Source: Eutrigla gurnardus
Lineage: Eukaryota; Chordata; Actinopteri; Perciformes; Triglidae
Length of the DNA: 64,000 nucleotides
Direction: 5' to 3'
Assembly (NCBI GenBank): GCA_963514095.1
Contig: OY741268.1
Location: forward strand, 24,032,157-24,096,156
Shown: positions 21,466-31,870 of the stretch, piece by piece
How positions within the stretch are numbered: the first letter of the stretch is position 1
Layout of the letters: each line of letters starts with the position of its first letter
Translations under genes and position numbers: made by a program
Notes under the pieces: model-generated
Databases searched by the model: none
What the model was told of the DNA's origin: nothing
The model's input: only the letters and a program-made list of their open reading frames with translations

Positions 21466-21903
21466 GTAATTTGGAACCGATACAACTCCTCCGGGACCTC
21501 GCTGTCGAGTAGAGAAGCGTAGGCAGTGGTTGTAATACAGGAAAACTTATAGTAATTTGGAAACGATACAACTCCTCCGGGACCTCGCTGTCGAGTAGAG
21601 AAGCGTAGGCAGTGGTTGTAATACAGGAAAACTTATAGTAATTTGGAAACGATACAACTCCTCCGGGACCTCGCTGTCGAGCAGAGAAGCGTAGGCAGTG
21701 GTTGTAATACAGGAAAACTTATAGTAATTTGGAACCGATACAATTTCTCCGGAACCGCGCTGTCGAGCAGAGAAGCGTAGGCAGTGGTTGTAATACAATA
21801 GAAATTTATAGTACTTTGTAATTCGGAAACCGATACAATTTCTCCGGAACCGCGCTGTCGAGCAGAGAAGCGTAGGCAGTGGTTGTAATAAAAGAAAATT
21901 TAG
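21466..21903 (+). repeat. Five tandem ~86 bp repeats in the ERV leader
   Basis: Units start at about 21466, 21552, 21638, 21724 and 21818 (GTAATTTGGAAMCGATAC...). Each contains CTGTCGAG and GCGTAGGCAGTGGTTG, and the array ends just before the gag ATG. The position between primer site and gag is where packaging and dimerisation signals lie in retroviruses. Confidence 0.9.
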
Positions 21904-21910
21904 ACATGGC

Positions 21911-23335
21911 ATGGAGTTTTATGACATAGACATAGAAGAGTTCAGAGATATAGATAACAAAGAAGAAGAGGAAGCAGCCGACACCCTGTTGCACGCTCTA
22001 GGAAGTGACACTCTCCACTCAGCAGCAACAGCAGAGACACACATACCAACGATAACGGAAGTGAGTAGACAGATACTAGAACTAGAAAAACGTATCAAGA
22101 CGAGTCTGTTAAATAAACCTAGTGGGATTGGGGCTGGTCTGGGTAACGTTAGGAGCGATTCTTTTGATTATATTGAGGGATTGAACGAGGGGGAAATGGA
22201 AGACTTCGTAGAGACCTTGAAGGCTAGAGTTATGACTGAGGATAGAAGTAAAAAGGGAGATGGGAAGATAGTTAAATCAGTAGCGAAAAGGTGGGAGATA
22301 AAGGGATGGATCACCAAGGACGGGCTGCCATCAAGAGAAGCTATGAATATAATGGTGAATGATGTCAAACAAAGATTAGAGAGAGCTCGACAGAACATGG
22401 AGGCTGAAAAGGACAAGCGATCAGTTTTCAAACCACTCAAAAAGATGTTTGAAGAACAAGAAGAAGAGACAAGAGTAACAAACCTAATGCTAAAAGATCT
22501 ATTCCAGCAGAGAAAAATGGAGAGGGGAGACAAACATGAAGAGACACAGGGAGGGGGAGGGGGCATATATCCAGTCCTGCCAGAGAAGTTAACAACTGGG
22601 CCTCCAGAAACGACACCTCCCCCAACAGCCCCACCTCCCTACACCCACCAAAGATTTATGCCTGCACAGACCACAGACACAGCAGTTCAAGCACCAGTAC
22701 TAACATTGGCCGGCGTGGAAGTCCTCGTACAAGACCAAGACAGAGAGGAAATGAAGAGAGAAGTGGAAAGACTGCAACAGCGAATAACGGCACTGGAGCC
22801 CCCTGGAGGATCAAGGAATCAAGGCAGTTCAGAAAAGACCTGGTCAGAAAGTGAACCAGAAGGACCTCTCACAAAAAATCCCTCGAAGCCACCTAGTGGT
22901 GGAAACCATATCGACCCAAGGAAGGAGGGGTCAACCAGAGTAAAGTCACCTGCCAGCAGTATTGGCGGCCAGAAAGAGGAAGAGGAACGGGGAGCGGCTG
23001 GAGGATACAACCCTAAATCAGCGGCATGTGGATATGATCGGGACTTCATGAGAGATAACGAGGACCACTTTGGCCTCCCCACAGGAGGGGTAGACATATC
23101 TCAATTGACTGATCTAAGCAACATGGCCGCTCCAAGTCCAAAAACCCCGCCAAGGAGCCCAAGCCCCACCAGAAGAAGATATGTGGTGCTTCACGGGCCC
23201 CCATACCACGGATGTCTCCCTCCCAGAACACATACCACTGCCAAGACAACATGGACTCCCATGTACGGATCACCCAGGAGCCGCAGCGGTTTTGAATACG
23301 GTGAACTCACGATTTTGGACTATAACCCCCCATGA
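21911..23335 (+). pseudogene. gag: ERV Gag, lacking recognisable CA and NC regions
   Basis: A frame of 474 codons starting at the first ATG after the leader repeats. It has an acidic N-terminus and a Lys/Glu-rich helical region to about residue 200. A Pro-rich segment with the late-domain motif PPPY (within TAPPPYTHQ, about residue 243) follows, then a short coiled coil (about 275-295) and Ser/Gly/Pro-rich sequence. I see no capsid major homology region and no CCHC knuckle. After about residue 405 the text becomes a basic, Pro-rich run overlapping the start of pol. Gag would form the particle at the membrane. The missing parts suggest a deletion across CA, NC and protease near 23100-23200. 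It could instead be a highly divergent Gag. Confidence 0.75.
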
Positions 23336-24488
23336 CGTAGGAGCCCTGGAAACACAACCAGTGATTGTCACCCTGAAAGACCCAGATGCACCTCCTATTT
23401 ATCGACGGCAGTATCCCCTAACCCAAGATCAAATGAAGGGAATTGCCCCCACGATACAGGGCCTTCTGGACGTCGGGGTAATATACGAGTGCCACTCCCC
23501 ATGGAATACTCCCATATTACCGGTACAGAAAGCAGGGGGAAAGGGCTGGAGAATGGTACAAGATTTCCGCCCTATAAATTATGTAACGACTCCAGATGTT
23601 CATCCAGTACCAGACCCACACGTAGCACTCACAAGTTTAAGCCCAGCATTTCGATACTTCACTGTCATAGATTTGGCAAACGCTTTCTTCAGTGTTCCAC
23701 TGGCACAAACATCACAAGCCATGTTTGCTTTCACGTTTGGGGGCAAACAGTACACCTACAATCGGTTGCCACAGGGGTTCAGGGACTCGCCAGGTCTCTT
23801 TAATCAGGTACTAAAAGCACACCTACTAGAACTCCAATGGCCAGCAGGGGTTGTGCTCATCCAATATGTAGATGATCTTCTCTTGGCAGCAGAAACATCT
23901 ACCCTCTGCCTGGAGGCCACTTCCCTACTCTTCTCAGTTCTGCACAAAAAGGGCTACAAAGTCAAGAGAGAAAAAGTGCAGCTATGCAGAGAAGAAGTCT
24001 TATTCCTGGGCCGACAAATCTCGGCATCAGGATTGGGAGTATCTACGGCCCACAGGGAATCAATCCTACACCATCCAAAGCCCACCACGGTGGCAGACAT
24101 GCTGTCATTTCTGGGACTAACGGGCTACAGCCGATCCCACATACCTGATTACTCCAATCGGACACAACCTTTGCGGACAATGATCAACGAGGTAGGGGCT
24201 CGAAACCTCACAGAACGACTACCCTGGACTTCTGAAGCTGAACAAGCATTCACTGACATGAAACAAGTACTCTCCCAAGCTGCTGCACTCACCTCACCGG
24301 ACTACACAGAAGTGTTCCATTTGGATGTTTCTGAACAAAATGCATTTTTAAATGCTGTTTTGTATCAGAAAAAAGGGGGAGAGAGGAATGTGTTGATATA
24401 CTACTCTTCAAAACTCGACGCAGTGGAAACCGGACAGTCAATGTGCGCCAGATATGTTGCAGCGGTAGCAAAAAAACAGCACATGTAG
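23181..24488 (+). pseudogene. pol: ERV Pol part 1: reverse transcriptase
   Basis: A 435-codon frame overlapping the end of gag. The RT domain begins near residue 65 (PPIYRRQYPLTQDQMKGI) and shows WRMVQDFRPIN, FTVIDLANAFFSVPL, LPQGFRDSP and the catalytic IQYVDDLLLA. The thumb and connection region follow. Upstream of RT there are only about 60 residues and no D(S/T)G protease motif. The frame stops at 24486-24488. A run of seven A at 24470-24476 lies where the conserved sequence moves to the frame of part 2, so a small indel there is the likely break. Confidence 0.92.
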
Positions 24489-26443
24489 TGATGTGTCACC
24501 CATTACAGGTCCACACTGAACATGGAGTTGCAGCGTTTTTGGCAAGTAAGGAGTTTACTTTCAGCATGGCCAGAAAAACCAAGATTCAAAGAGAATGCAC
24601 CAGGTCACATATAACCTTTGTCGCAGCCGAAAGGAACATGGCTGGAAACTTTGGGAAAGGAACCCCACATTCATGTGAAGAACTTGCGGTCAAGGAAAGT
24701 AAGCTCAGACAAGACCTGAAAAATGACATAGATCCCAAAGCAGAACTCTGGCTCTACACTGACGGATGCTGCTACCGAGGAGAAAACGGACTGAACCAGG
24801 CATCATATGCAGTGGTTCAGCAACACTCCAATGGAAGACATGAGACGCTCAAAGCAGAAGTAATACCACAACCCGCTTCAGCGCAAATGGCAGAAGTCAA
24901 GGCGCTCACCGAAGCCTTGAAACTGGCCAAAGGAAAGACGGTGAATATCTTTACAGATTCTGCTTACGCACATGGGGCGGCACAAGTAGATGCACCCATG
25001 TGGCAACGGAGGGGATTTGTAACATCCAGCAACGCCCCAATCAAACACCAAAGAGAAATACAAGAGCTGGTGGAAGCAATCACCCTACCAAGAGGAGTAT
25101 CCATAATGAAGTGCAAAGGACATGAGAAAACAGGCACCAGGATCAGTCAAGGAAACGAGGCTGCAGATCAGGCGGCCAAAAAGGCAGGAGGATATCAGCC
25201 AAAGCAAATGGTACTCAGGCTGACGCCCCCCCAACCTAAACTCACCGAAGAAGACCTAAAAAAGATACAAGAACAAGCAGGCCCGTACGAATGGTCGACA
25301 TGGACACAAAAGGGGGCCACAAAGAAAGAAGGTCTCTGGAGATCACATGATGGAAGGATAGTGGCACCAGCAAAACTAGTAGCGACCCTACTAAAAGAAG
25401 CCCATGGACCAACCCATGAAGGACAAAGACAAACACTGTTGAACATTTCAGCACTCTGGTGGCACCCACACCTAGACAGCATGGCAAAACTATACTGCGA
25501 AGAATGCGTCGTCTGTGGAAACCACAACCCAAGAAAACCATTCAAAACGCCCATGGGATCCTACCCCGTACCTCTCGCACCATTCCAAGATATTAGTATA
25601 GATTATACAGATATGGGACAGGAGAACGTAGTACAGGGAAAGAGGTACATCTTGGTAATGGTAGACAGATTTTCAAGATGGGTAGAAGCAATCCCCACAA
25701 ATAGAGAAGACGGGAAGACAGTAATAAAGTGGTTGCAAACAGAGCTAATACCCAGATATGGGGTACCGAAACGTATCAGATCAGACAACGGGACACATTT
25801 TAATAATCAGATGCTGAGTGAAGTGGAGGCATTCCTGGGGATTGCACACAGTTTTGGTTCGGTCTACCATCCACAGTCCCAGGGACTGGTGGAACGCGCG
25901 AATCAAACATTGAAGGCTAAAATAGCCAAGGTATGTGCGGGCAGTAAGATGACATGGTTGGAGGCCCTCCCTTTGGCTCTCATGGCCATGAGAACCTCAA
26001 AAGGGGGAGGCACGCACCTGTCGCCCCATGAGTTGTTGACGGGAAGGCCAATGCCTGGCCCGCCACGTGATGGAGGACATATACCTCCTTTAGATGTGTG
26101 TCAGATAGAAAAATCCGACTACATGAGAGAACTAATATCTCTTGTCTCAGCCCTCTCAATACAGGTGCAGAAGGCACAGGAGAAGGATCCCGAAGAGCAG
26201 GGGACGATAGTCAAAGTAGGAGACTGGGTCAGGGTCAAGGTTCACAAAAGAAAGTGGACAGACCCCAGGTGGACTGGTCCGTACGAAGTGAAGGAGGTTA
26301 CTTCACACTCGGTCCAGGTCAAGGGAAAAGCAGGAGCTCCCTGGCACCACCTGACACATTGTGCCCCAGCATCACCACCTACTCGCTCACTCCAGGAAGT
26401 GAGAACAGATTTGGCCCAAAATGACGACTCCGAGGAGTTTTAG
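24443..26443 (+). CDS. pol: ERV Pol part 2: RNase H and integrase
   Basis: An intact 666-codon frame continuing pol. RNase H is at about residues 100-245: LYTDGCCYRGENG, AEVKALTEALKLA, IFTDSAYAHG and EAADQAAKKA carry its acidic residues. The integrase zinc-binding module has THEGQRQT and CEECVVCGNH. The core has DISIDYTDMG, RIRSDNGTHF and PQSQGLVERANQT (D, D, E). A C-terminal SH3-like region (VGDWVRVKVHKRKWTDPRWTG) of the gamma/epsilon retrovirus type ends 22 bases after the env start. No stop or frameshift interrupts it. Confidence 0.93.
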   Translation: MRQICCSGSKKTAHVVMCHPLQVHTEHGVAAFLASKEFTFSMARKTKIQRECTRSHITFVAAERNMAGNFGKGTPHSCEELAVKESKLRQDLKNDIDPKAELWLYTDGCCYRGENGLNQASYAVVQQHSNGRHETLKAEVIPQPASAQMAEVKALTEALKLAKGKTVNIFTDSAYAHGAAQVDAPMWQRRGFVTSSNAPIKHQREIQELVEAITLPRGVSIMKCKGHEKTGTRISQGNEAADQAAKKAGGYQPKQMVLRLTPPQPKLTEEDLKKIQEQAGPYEWSTWTQKGATKKEGLWRSHDGRIVAPAKLVATLLKEAHGPTHEGQRQTLLNISALWWHPHLDSMAKLYCEECVVCGNHNPRKPFKTPMGSYPVPLAPFQDISIDYTDMGQENVVQGKRYILVMVDRFSRWVEAIPTNREDGKTVIKWLQTELIPRYGVPKRIRSDNGTHFNNQMLSEVEAFLGIAHSFGSVYHPQSQGLVERANQTLKAKIAKVCAGSKMTWLEALPLALMAMRTSKGGGTHLSPHELLTGRPMPGPPRDGGHIPPLDVCQIEKSDYMRELISLVSALSIQVQKAQEKDPEEQGTIVKVGDWVRVKVHKRKWTDPRWTGPYEVKEVTSHSVQVKGKAGAPWHHLTHCAPASPPTRSLQEVRTDLAQNDDSEEF

Positions 26444-28574
26444 GAGACTCTCCGGAGATCCGTCTGTTGCATCGGAGGAAAGACGGAGGTGGAGATATGC
26501 AGACTATCTCCCATGGGGGAAAACGATGTGCACCGTGATCATGGGTGTAACCGGGGTGGCGGTAATACTCCTTCTACTAGGACTCGAACTAATAAACAAA
26601 GAGCGAGACAATTCCACCAACATTTACCTAACACGTCCCAAAAGGGAACAAACGAAAACTTTCCAGATCCCCGAAGTCGCGTGCGGTGCTAAAATAGTTT
26701 TAAATTATACTGCCGGGGATACCACAATGTTCACATTCGACCTGTGCTCCGTGATAGACTGCGGGGAATCCCAAGCAAGTTGGCGGGGCTACGATGTCTA
26801 TCTGTGTAATAGTCCACGAATAGTGGAGAGCTGCGAGGCCACTGGGAATGCTTACCAACATGGGTTTGGGTTCTCGGTGGATTCACAGCCATTTTGTCCC
26901 GATTGGTATCAAGTAACAAAGTACACTGGGACCTGGTCCGGTTTTACCAGACACACACACAGCGAGTTTTGGGACCACATTTCGTTCCAAAGAGATTTCA
27001 GTCCAACCGGCAATCCGCTCACTCTCTCTATCAATAACATTAAGGCAAGCTCCACGGGAAAAAATCGCATATGAATCGCATTAGGAGTAGACGTCACCGG
27101 AAAAGACCAGATACGAGGAATACAAGTAAACATATACCCGCCCAAATACGCCCCCACTAGTAAAGGTAGTGCAACGAATACGACCACAGCTAATTCCACT
27201 GCCCTAAAGCCGCCCACTACCAGTCCGATAGTGATGACCCAGGATTACACAGAATTAACTCCTTTAGACGTCGTAAAAATGGCTACAGGCTTCGGAGAAA
27301 GTAACATTTGGTTAAGGTGGATTACGGATAATGCTAAGCGCCAGAACATGACGGGATGTGTAGCATGCGCGGCTGCGCGTCCTGCCATGTTCGTCGAACC
27401 TGCCCCCTTATATCCAGACAAAGACAAAGTAGGTTATGAATGTATGATGAACTTAACCAGAAAAGCCACACCCTCAGGATGCCAATCCCTGGCATCAGTC
27501 TTCCCACCCATTGATAATAAAACTAGGGCCGGCTATTTTACCGCCATAAAAGGAAAAGATCCCAGGTATCAGTGTTTCAACTTCGCCAGCAGCAAACCAA
27601 AAGTTAATGTGGGAAACATACCCTCAGATTGGTGTAATAGGACAACATCTGGGGATGTGATAGGACCATGGGCCCGAGCGGGACTGTTTTACTATTGTGG
27701 AGGGTTGCGTCTCTATTCTCGAGTAGAGGCCGACACCACCATAGGCACCTGCGCCATGGTCAGACTAGGGATGCCCCTTACGTTAATAGGCAGTCGAGTG
27801 ATAAAAAACCCCTCAGGACCTAACGCCCTCGTCCGGCGAAGAAGAAGACATATACTTGCTAAAAGGGACACAAGCTTGCAAGACCCATTTGGAGGGACCA
27901 CATACGTGGACGCCATAGGTATCCCTCGAGGCGTGCCAGACGAGTATAAATTGGCCAATCAAGTAGGGGCAGGGTTCGAATCAATCTTTCTCTGGATACT
28001 CCCCAATAAAAACGTAGACCGCATTAACTATATCCACTATAATATTTTGCGCCTCGCTAATGCCACTAGGGATGCAGTGGAAGGGCTGGCGGAGCAGCTC
28101 GCACCCACATCGATCATCGCTATGCAAAATAGAATGGCGCTAGACATGCTCCTAGCTGAAAAAGGGGGTGTCTGTGCCATGTTTGGAAAACTTTGCTGTA
28201 CCATAATCCCCAATAACACGGCCCCAGATGGCTCAGTCACTCGAGCATTAGAAAACCTAAGGGCACTCTCCAAAGAAATGCACGAAGCATCAGGGGTCGA
28301 TGACCCGTTCACCAAATGGATGGAAGTAGTGTTTGGAAAATGGAAAGTGGTAATAATATCTTTAGCAGCCTCAATAGCCATCTTCCTGGCCATACTAGTC
28401 ACCTGTGGGTGCTGCTGCATTCCATGTCTGAGAACCATGGTTTCCAGGATAGTGCAAACTGCACTGACTAAAGAAAAAGACCCACCAAAATATATGATGC
28501 CTCTACTAGCTAATGAGGAATTTGAGGATGGGAGCCTGGACATGGAAGACGAGGAAGGAAAAGAGTACCTTTAA
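26421..28574 (+). pseudogene. env: ERV envelope glycoprotein (SU-TM) with one in-frame stop
   Basis: The reading frame starts at 26421, overlapping the end of pol. It is open to 28574 except for a TGA at 27072-27074 inside SU. A hydrophobic signal/anchor segment lies at about codons 36-57. Several N-linked glycosylation sites (NYT, NTT, NTS-type) and many Cys mark SU. A basic cleavage-like region lies near 27829-27876. TM has the immunosuppressive-type region and the CX6CC motif near 28170-28197, which is typical of gamma/epsilon-type Env. A membrane span near 28350-28420 is followed by a Cys-rich juxtamembrane stretch and a short acidic tail. It would normally mediate fusion at the cell surface. 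As it stands only a truncated SU would be made. Confidence 0.9.
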
Positions 28575-28600
28575 GCAAAATGTTCACACCTAGTTGGTGT

Positions 28601-28613
28601 GAAAAGGGGGATT
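28601..28613 (+). promoter_or_regulatory. ERV polypurine tract
   Basis: GAAAAGGGGGATT lies directly before the TGTGGAG start of the 3' LTR. Confidence 0.85.
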
Positions 28614-29332
28614 TGTGGAGAAAAATGTAAATACATAAGCTAATCACACATGTTTTAAATTACTACACATAGACTCAGATGTTCAGGCTAGTGGAAAACT
28701 ATTGTGAGGGTCAGAAACTGTGTCAGGGCATTCCATCTGTACGCCATACGTTGAAAACAGGAAACACAAGAGAGGATCACATTTGGGTCACACACACACA
28801 CATGACAAGCTCATGATATACATCCCGACAACATACAATGAACGGACACATTGTGTAGCTGCACCCGGAAGGAGCACATGACAAGCTCATGATATACACC
28901 CGACAACACACAATGAACGGACACATTGTGTAGCCGCACCAGGAAGGAGCACATGACAAGCACATGATATGCATCTCGACAACATACACACACAATACAT
29001 AGATGACAGCACCCGGAGGGATGGACCGTATGAGCCAGTGTGGGTGGAGATACCCAGCGCTCCAACCAGGCCGCGGCATGCTAAAATTACGCTCCGCCTG
29101 CATCTATAGAATGAGCCAATCAGACTCATGTAGAGTCTCTTGAAATACGCTGCGCACTCTGTTGTAAAGCGCCTTTTGAGTGAATTCAACCCTATGTTGA
29201 GTTGACTACTAGGTCCGTGCACGTTTAACTGCCGGAATATGTTTTCCTGATATTTGTGCTAATAAAGCGCTGTTATTGATACAACCCATAGACTCTCCTC
29301 CTATATTCAAGCTTACTATTTTTTTCACAACA
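28614..29332 (+). repeat. ERV 3' LTR (719 bp)
   Basis: It has the same length as the 5' LTR, with no difference found by eye. It is followed by CTAG at 29333-29336. Confidence 0.95.
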
Positions 29333-29394
29333 CTAGCGCAACCTTGCTAGCTTTCGCCGCATGTGTCCGTCAAACTTTAGAATTATTCTCGGTT

Positions 29395-29409
29395 GCTGGG
29401 CCCATAACC
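29395..29409 (-). promoter_or_regulatory. Copia primer binding site for half-tRNA (initiator Met)
   Basis: On the minus strand, GGTTATGGGCCCAGC follows the 5' LTR directly. It is complementary to the anticodon arm of initiator methionine tRNA (GCUGGGCCCAUAACC), not to its 3' end. This is the internal 'half-tRNA' priming known for Drosophila copia. Confidence 0.88.
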
Positions 29410-29668
29410 TGTTAACTGGTAGGCTTCACTGCCTACTACAGCGGAATAATAATTCTATAGAAGAACGGTGTCTCTTCAGCCAACCGGCATACTTTATTTC
29501 GGTGCCCAAGAACATGTTGCCCTCCGTGAGAGCCAGGTACAAGAGAGAGAGAAAAATGCAGTGTTTTTCCCTTCAGGCCACGCGACACATGACCACATCC
29601 AGCGCAACAGCGCCTCCCCATGGACAAATACAGTTACATGCATTCATACACTTAAACCACTCTCAACA
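29410..29668 (-). repeat. Copia 5' LTR (259 bp)
   Basis: On the minus strand it runs TGTTGAGAGTGG...CCAGTTAACA with AATAAA inside. It is intact and serves as the empty site for the Harbinger-like insertion in the other LTR. Confidence 0.93.
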
Positions 29669-30178
29669 TAGTCAAAAAGAACATTTCAGATATCCAAAAT
29701 GAAAAACTATTCTGTCTACCTGTCAACAGATATCAACAATACATTTGTGGATATCTGCAATTGTATTGTTCCTAGTCATAATTCTAATTGTAGATATCTG
29801 AAATTACATTTCTACTAGTCATAATACGAATTGTGGATATCCATTAAGACATTTCTACTAGTCACAATGTATTTTTGGATATTCAAAATTACATTCTGGA
29901 TATCTGGAATAGTTTTTCATTTTGGATATCTGAAATGAAAATTATGACTAGTAACAATTGGATTGAAGATATCTGAAATGCGAGTTTTTCCTAGTAAGAA
30001 TTCAATTGCAGATATCCAGAATGTTCATTCTAGATATCCAGAATGTAATTGTGGATATCTGAAATTGAAAGCCCAATACACATGAATGGCAAAAGTTACG
30101 TCATTTGTCCTAGGAAGAATGCCATTGTGGATATCTGAAATGACAATTGTGGATAGGAAGAATGTCATTGTGGATATC
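29669..30178 (+). repeat. GATATC-rich repeat array, copy 1
   Basis: About 500 bases built from loosely periodic (25-45 bp) units around GGATATCTGAAAT and CTAGTMA, in both orientations. Related sequence is at 50584-51190. It has no coding potential. It begins TAGTCAAAAAGAACATTTCA right at the copia LTR edge and is cut at its right end by the gypsy-3 LTR. Confidence 0.8.
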
Positions 30179-30761
30179 TGTTACGGCTGTCGGCGGTCTG
30201 AGTTTGTTGTGGGGCATAGCGTGTGTTTTTTCTTCTGTGCTGCTTGTCTCCTGATGAGAGGGATCCCTGTGATTTCATGGAAGGTGTCTGGGAACTCCCT
30301 CTGCGCCCCGCCTCTGTCTCCTCCTGCTGCAGGTGTGGACAATCGGCTTGTCAGTGGAGTTTGTTGGAGCCTCTTTGCTGCTGGTCCATAAAAGAGCTGC
30401 TCTTGTGTTGGTGCAGGGCGATCTGTGATTCAACTTGATCAGACACGCCAACTTGTTCGAACCATTGTGACATAAATTGTCTTTGTAAAGGGAGGGGGGA
30501 TTTAGACTAGTTGAAGAGTGGTTTTGTTTTGTACTTTTATTTTGGAGGGCCACTAACTAGTCTAAAACCCCATGCAGGCCTGACACCTGCTTTTGTTCTG
30601 TCTGCTTGGAGCTTACTGCTCACCGTGTGTTTGTGGCGGACTGTAGCCCAGTTACTGTTCTTTTCTTCTTGTTGTGTTGAAATAAATGGCTGACTAGCAA
30701 ACCGTACACGTGCTTTGTTGCTTCCCTTCTGTCCCTAGACTCTACTGTTCGGGTTGTAACA
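30179..30761 (+). repeat. Gypsy-3 5' LTR (583 bp)
   Basis: It begins TGTTACGGCTGTCGG and ends GGGTTGTAACA. It has a TATA-like CCATAAAAG at about 30386 and a polyadenylation signal GAAATAAATGG at about 30679. Confidence 0.85.
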
Positions 30762-30763
30762 AG

Positions 30764-30781
30764 TGGGGGCTCGTCCAGGAT
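30764..30781 (+). promoter_or_regulatory. Gypsy-3 primer binding site, tRNA-Pro type
   Basis: TGGGGGCTCGTCCAGGAT differs at one base from the classic proline-tRNA primer site used by many gammaretroviruses, and lies two bases after the LTR. Confidence 0.85.
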
Positions 30782-30842
30782 CTTTATAACCTTATCCCGT
30801 GCCAAATTGTTGTATTTTGTTGTGTTAATCTAATTGAGACTA

Positions 30843-31855
30843 ATGATGGCACAGTCCGTGCTTACTCAATTTGTTGAGAATCCTTCTTTGGTGCTGCTTA
30901 ACAGCTGCCGTAAAGAGGATTTATTTGTTATTGCAGCCCACTATAATATTCAGGTGTCGAGGCAACTGTTAAAAGCTGAACTGAGGGAAGTGGTTGTCAG
31001 TGAGCTGGTCAGACTAGGAGTATTTGTTGTAGAGGAAGCCGTTGATGTTAAATTAGATGTAGCCTGTCCTGCTGATCCTCCAGTGTCTGTTGCTCCTCCA
31101 GGTTTAGGCGCTCATGTGTTGGGTAGCCTGCATGGTGAGACTAAGGGTGCATCGGATACGTCTGATGAGGACAAGGTGATTGTGGGTGACGGATTGAAGG
31201 CTAAGGTACGGCCTAAAACACCGTTCACTTTGCCTAAATTCAACGCCCTTTCACTGTCTGAGTCCACGGGGTCTAGAGATGACGCCCGTATAAAAGTCTG
31301 CCTTGCTCGCCTCAAGATGGAGGCTGAGGAGAGAGAGAAAATTTGACAGGCTGATCTTGATTATCGCCTGCACGTTAAAAAACTGGAGTTAGAAGCAGAG
31401 ACAGCTATCAGAATCCGACAACTAGAGCTTGACGCACAGAGAACTGTCCCTACCATAGCCACGCCCCTTGCTCCCACCGGTTCACTGCCTCCAGTTGACA
31501 TCAGCAGGTATATTGCTCTCGTGCCTGAATTTAGAGAGGCTGAAGTAGATGTTTTTTTCCCATGCATTTGAACGTTTAGCAGCAGCCTTAAAATGGCCAT
31601 TAGAGATCTGGCCCTTGCTCCTGCAATGTAAGATCTACGGAAAAGCTCAAGAAGTTGTGTCTGCACTTCCTGTGGAAGACAGTTTAGATTACGTAAAAGT
31701 AAAAGCCGCTGTTCTGCACGCCTATGAGCTTGTGCCTGAAGCATACCGGCAAAATTCAGAGCTCATCGAAAAAGTTCAACCCAAACTTACGTTGAGTTTG
31801 TTAGGGACAAGGGAAATCTCTTTGATCGTTGGTTGACATCTTGAGGTTTAATCAG
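30843..31855 (+). pseudogene. gag: Gypsy-3 Gag, broken
   Basis: The first ATG is at 30843. The frame reads MMAQSVLTQFVENPSLVLLN and a helical N-terminal region typical of one fish gypsy lineage. It stops at a TGA (31344-31346), after which the same frame continues open for about 70 codons (coiled, Glu/Arg-rich). A shift at the T-run near 31549-31556 moves the coding frame to 31549-31836, where a capsid-like segment (FERLAAALKWPLEIWPLLLQ) follows. The last recognisable piece is near 31855. No zinc knuckle or pol remains. The stop, the frameshift and the truncation indicate an old, dead copy. Confidence 0.8.
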
Positions 31856-31870
31856 TGAGTGAGGCTTCAC

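Larger units (their letters stand above)
20212..29332 (+). mobile_element. Endogenous retrovirus (class I / epsilon-like), 9.1 kb, inserted in copia
   Basis: It is flanked by the 4 bp duplication CTAG (20208-20211 and 29333-29336). The LTRs are both 719 bp and look identical over their whole length. It contains leader, shortened gag, pol in two frames and env with one stop. The env CX6CC motif and overlapping env start place it near gamma/epsilon retroviruses of fish. CA, NC and protease regions are not recognisable. Confidence 0.95.
14008..29668 (-). mobile_element. Ty1/copia LTR retrotransposon, nested and internally deleted
   Basis: On the minus strand the order is 5' LTR (29410-29668), half-tRNA primer site, short gag, protease, partial integrase, RT-RNase H and 3' LTR (17012-14008, split). 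This PR-IN-RT-RH order defines Ty1/copia. An ERV sits in its leader and a Harbinger-like element in its 3' LTR. Most of gag and the first half of integrase are missing. The two flanks (family A left, GATATC array right) do not match and no target-site duplication is visible. Confidence 0.92.
30179..31870 (+). mobile_element. Gypsy-3: truncated Ty3/gypsy element (5' LTR and part of gag)
   Basis: Only the 5' LTR, primer site and a broken gag remain. Pol and the 3' LTR are absent. The right end, near 31860-31880, is an approximate junction with the esterase-LINE leader. Confidence 0.82.

Noticed and set aside
22168..22566. Minus-strand frames opposite ERV gag, pol and env
   Set aside because: They have no motifs, and the opposite strand carries recognisable retroviral domains.
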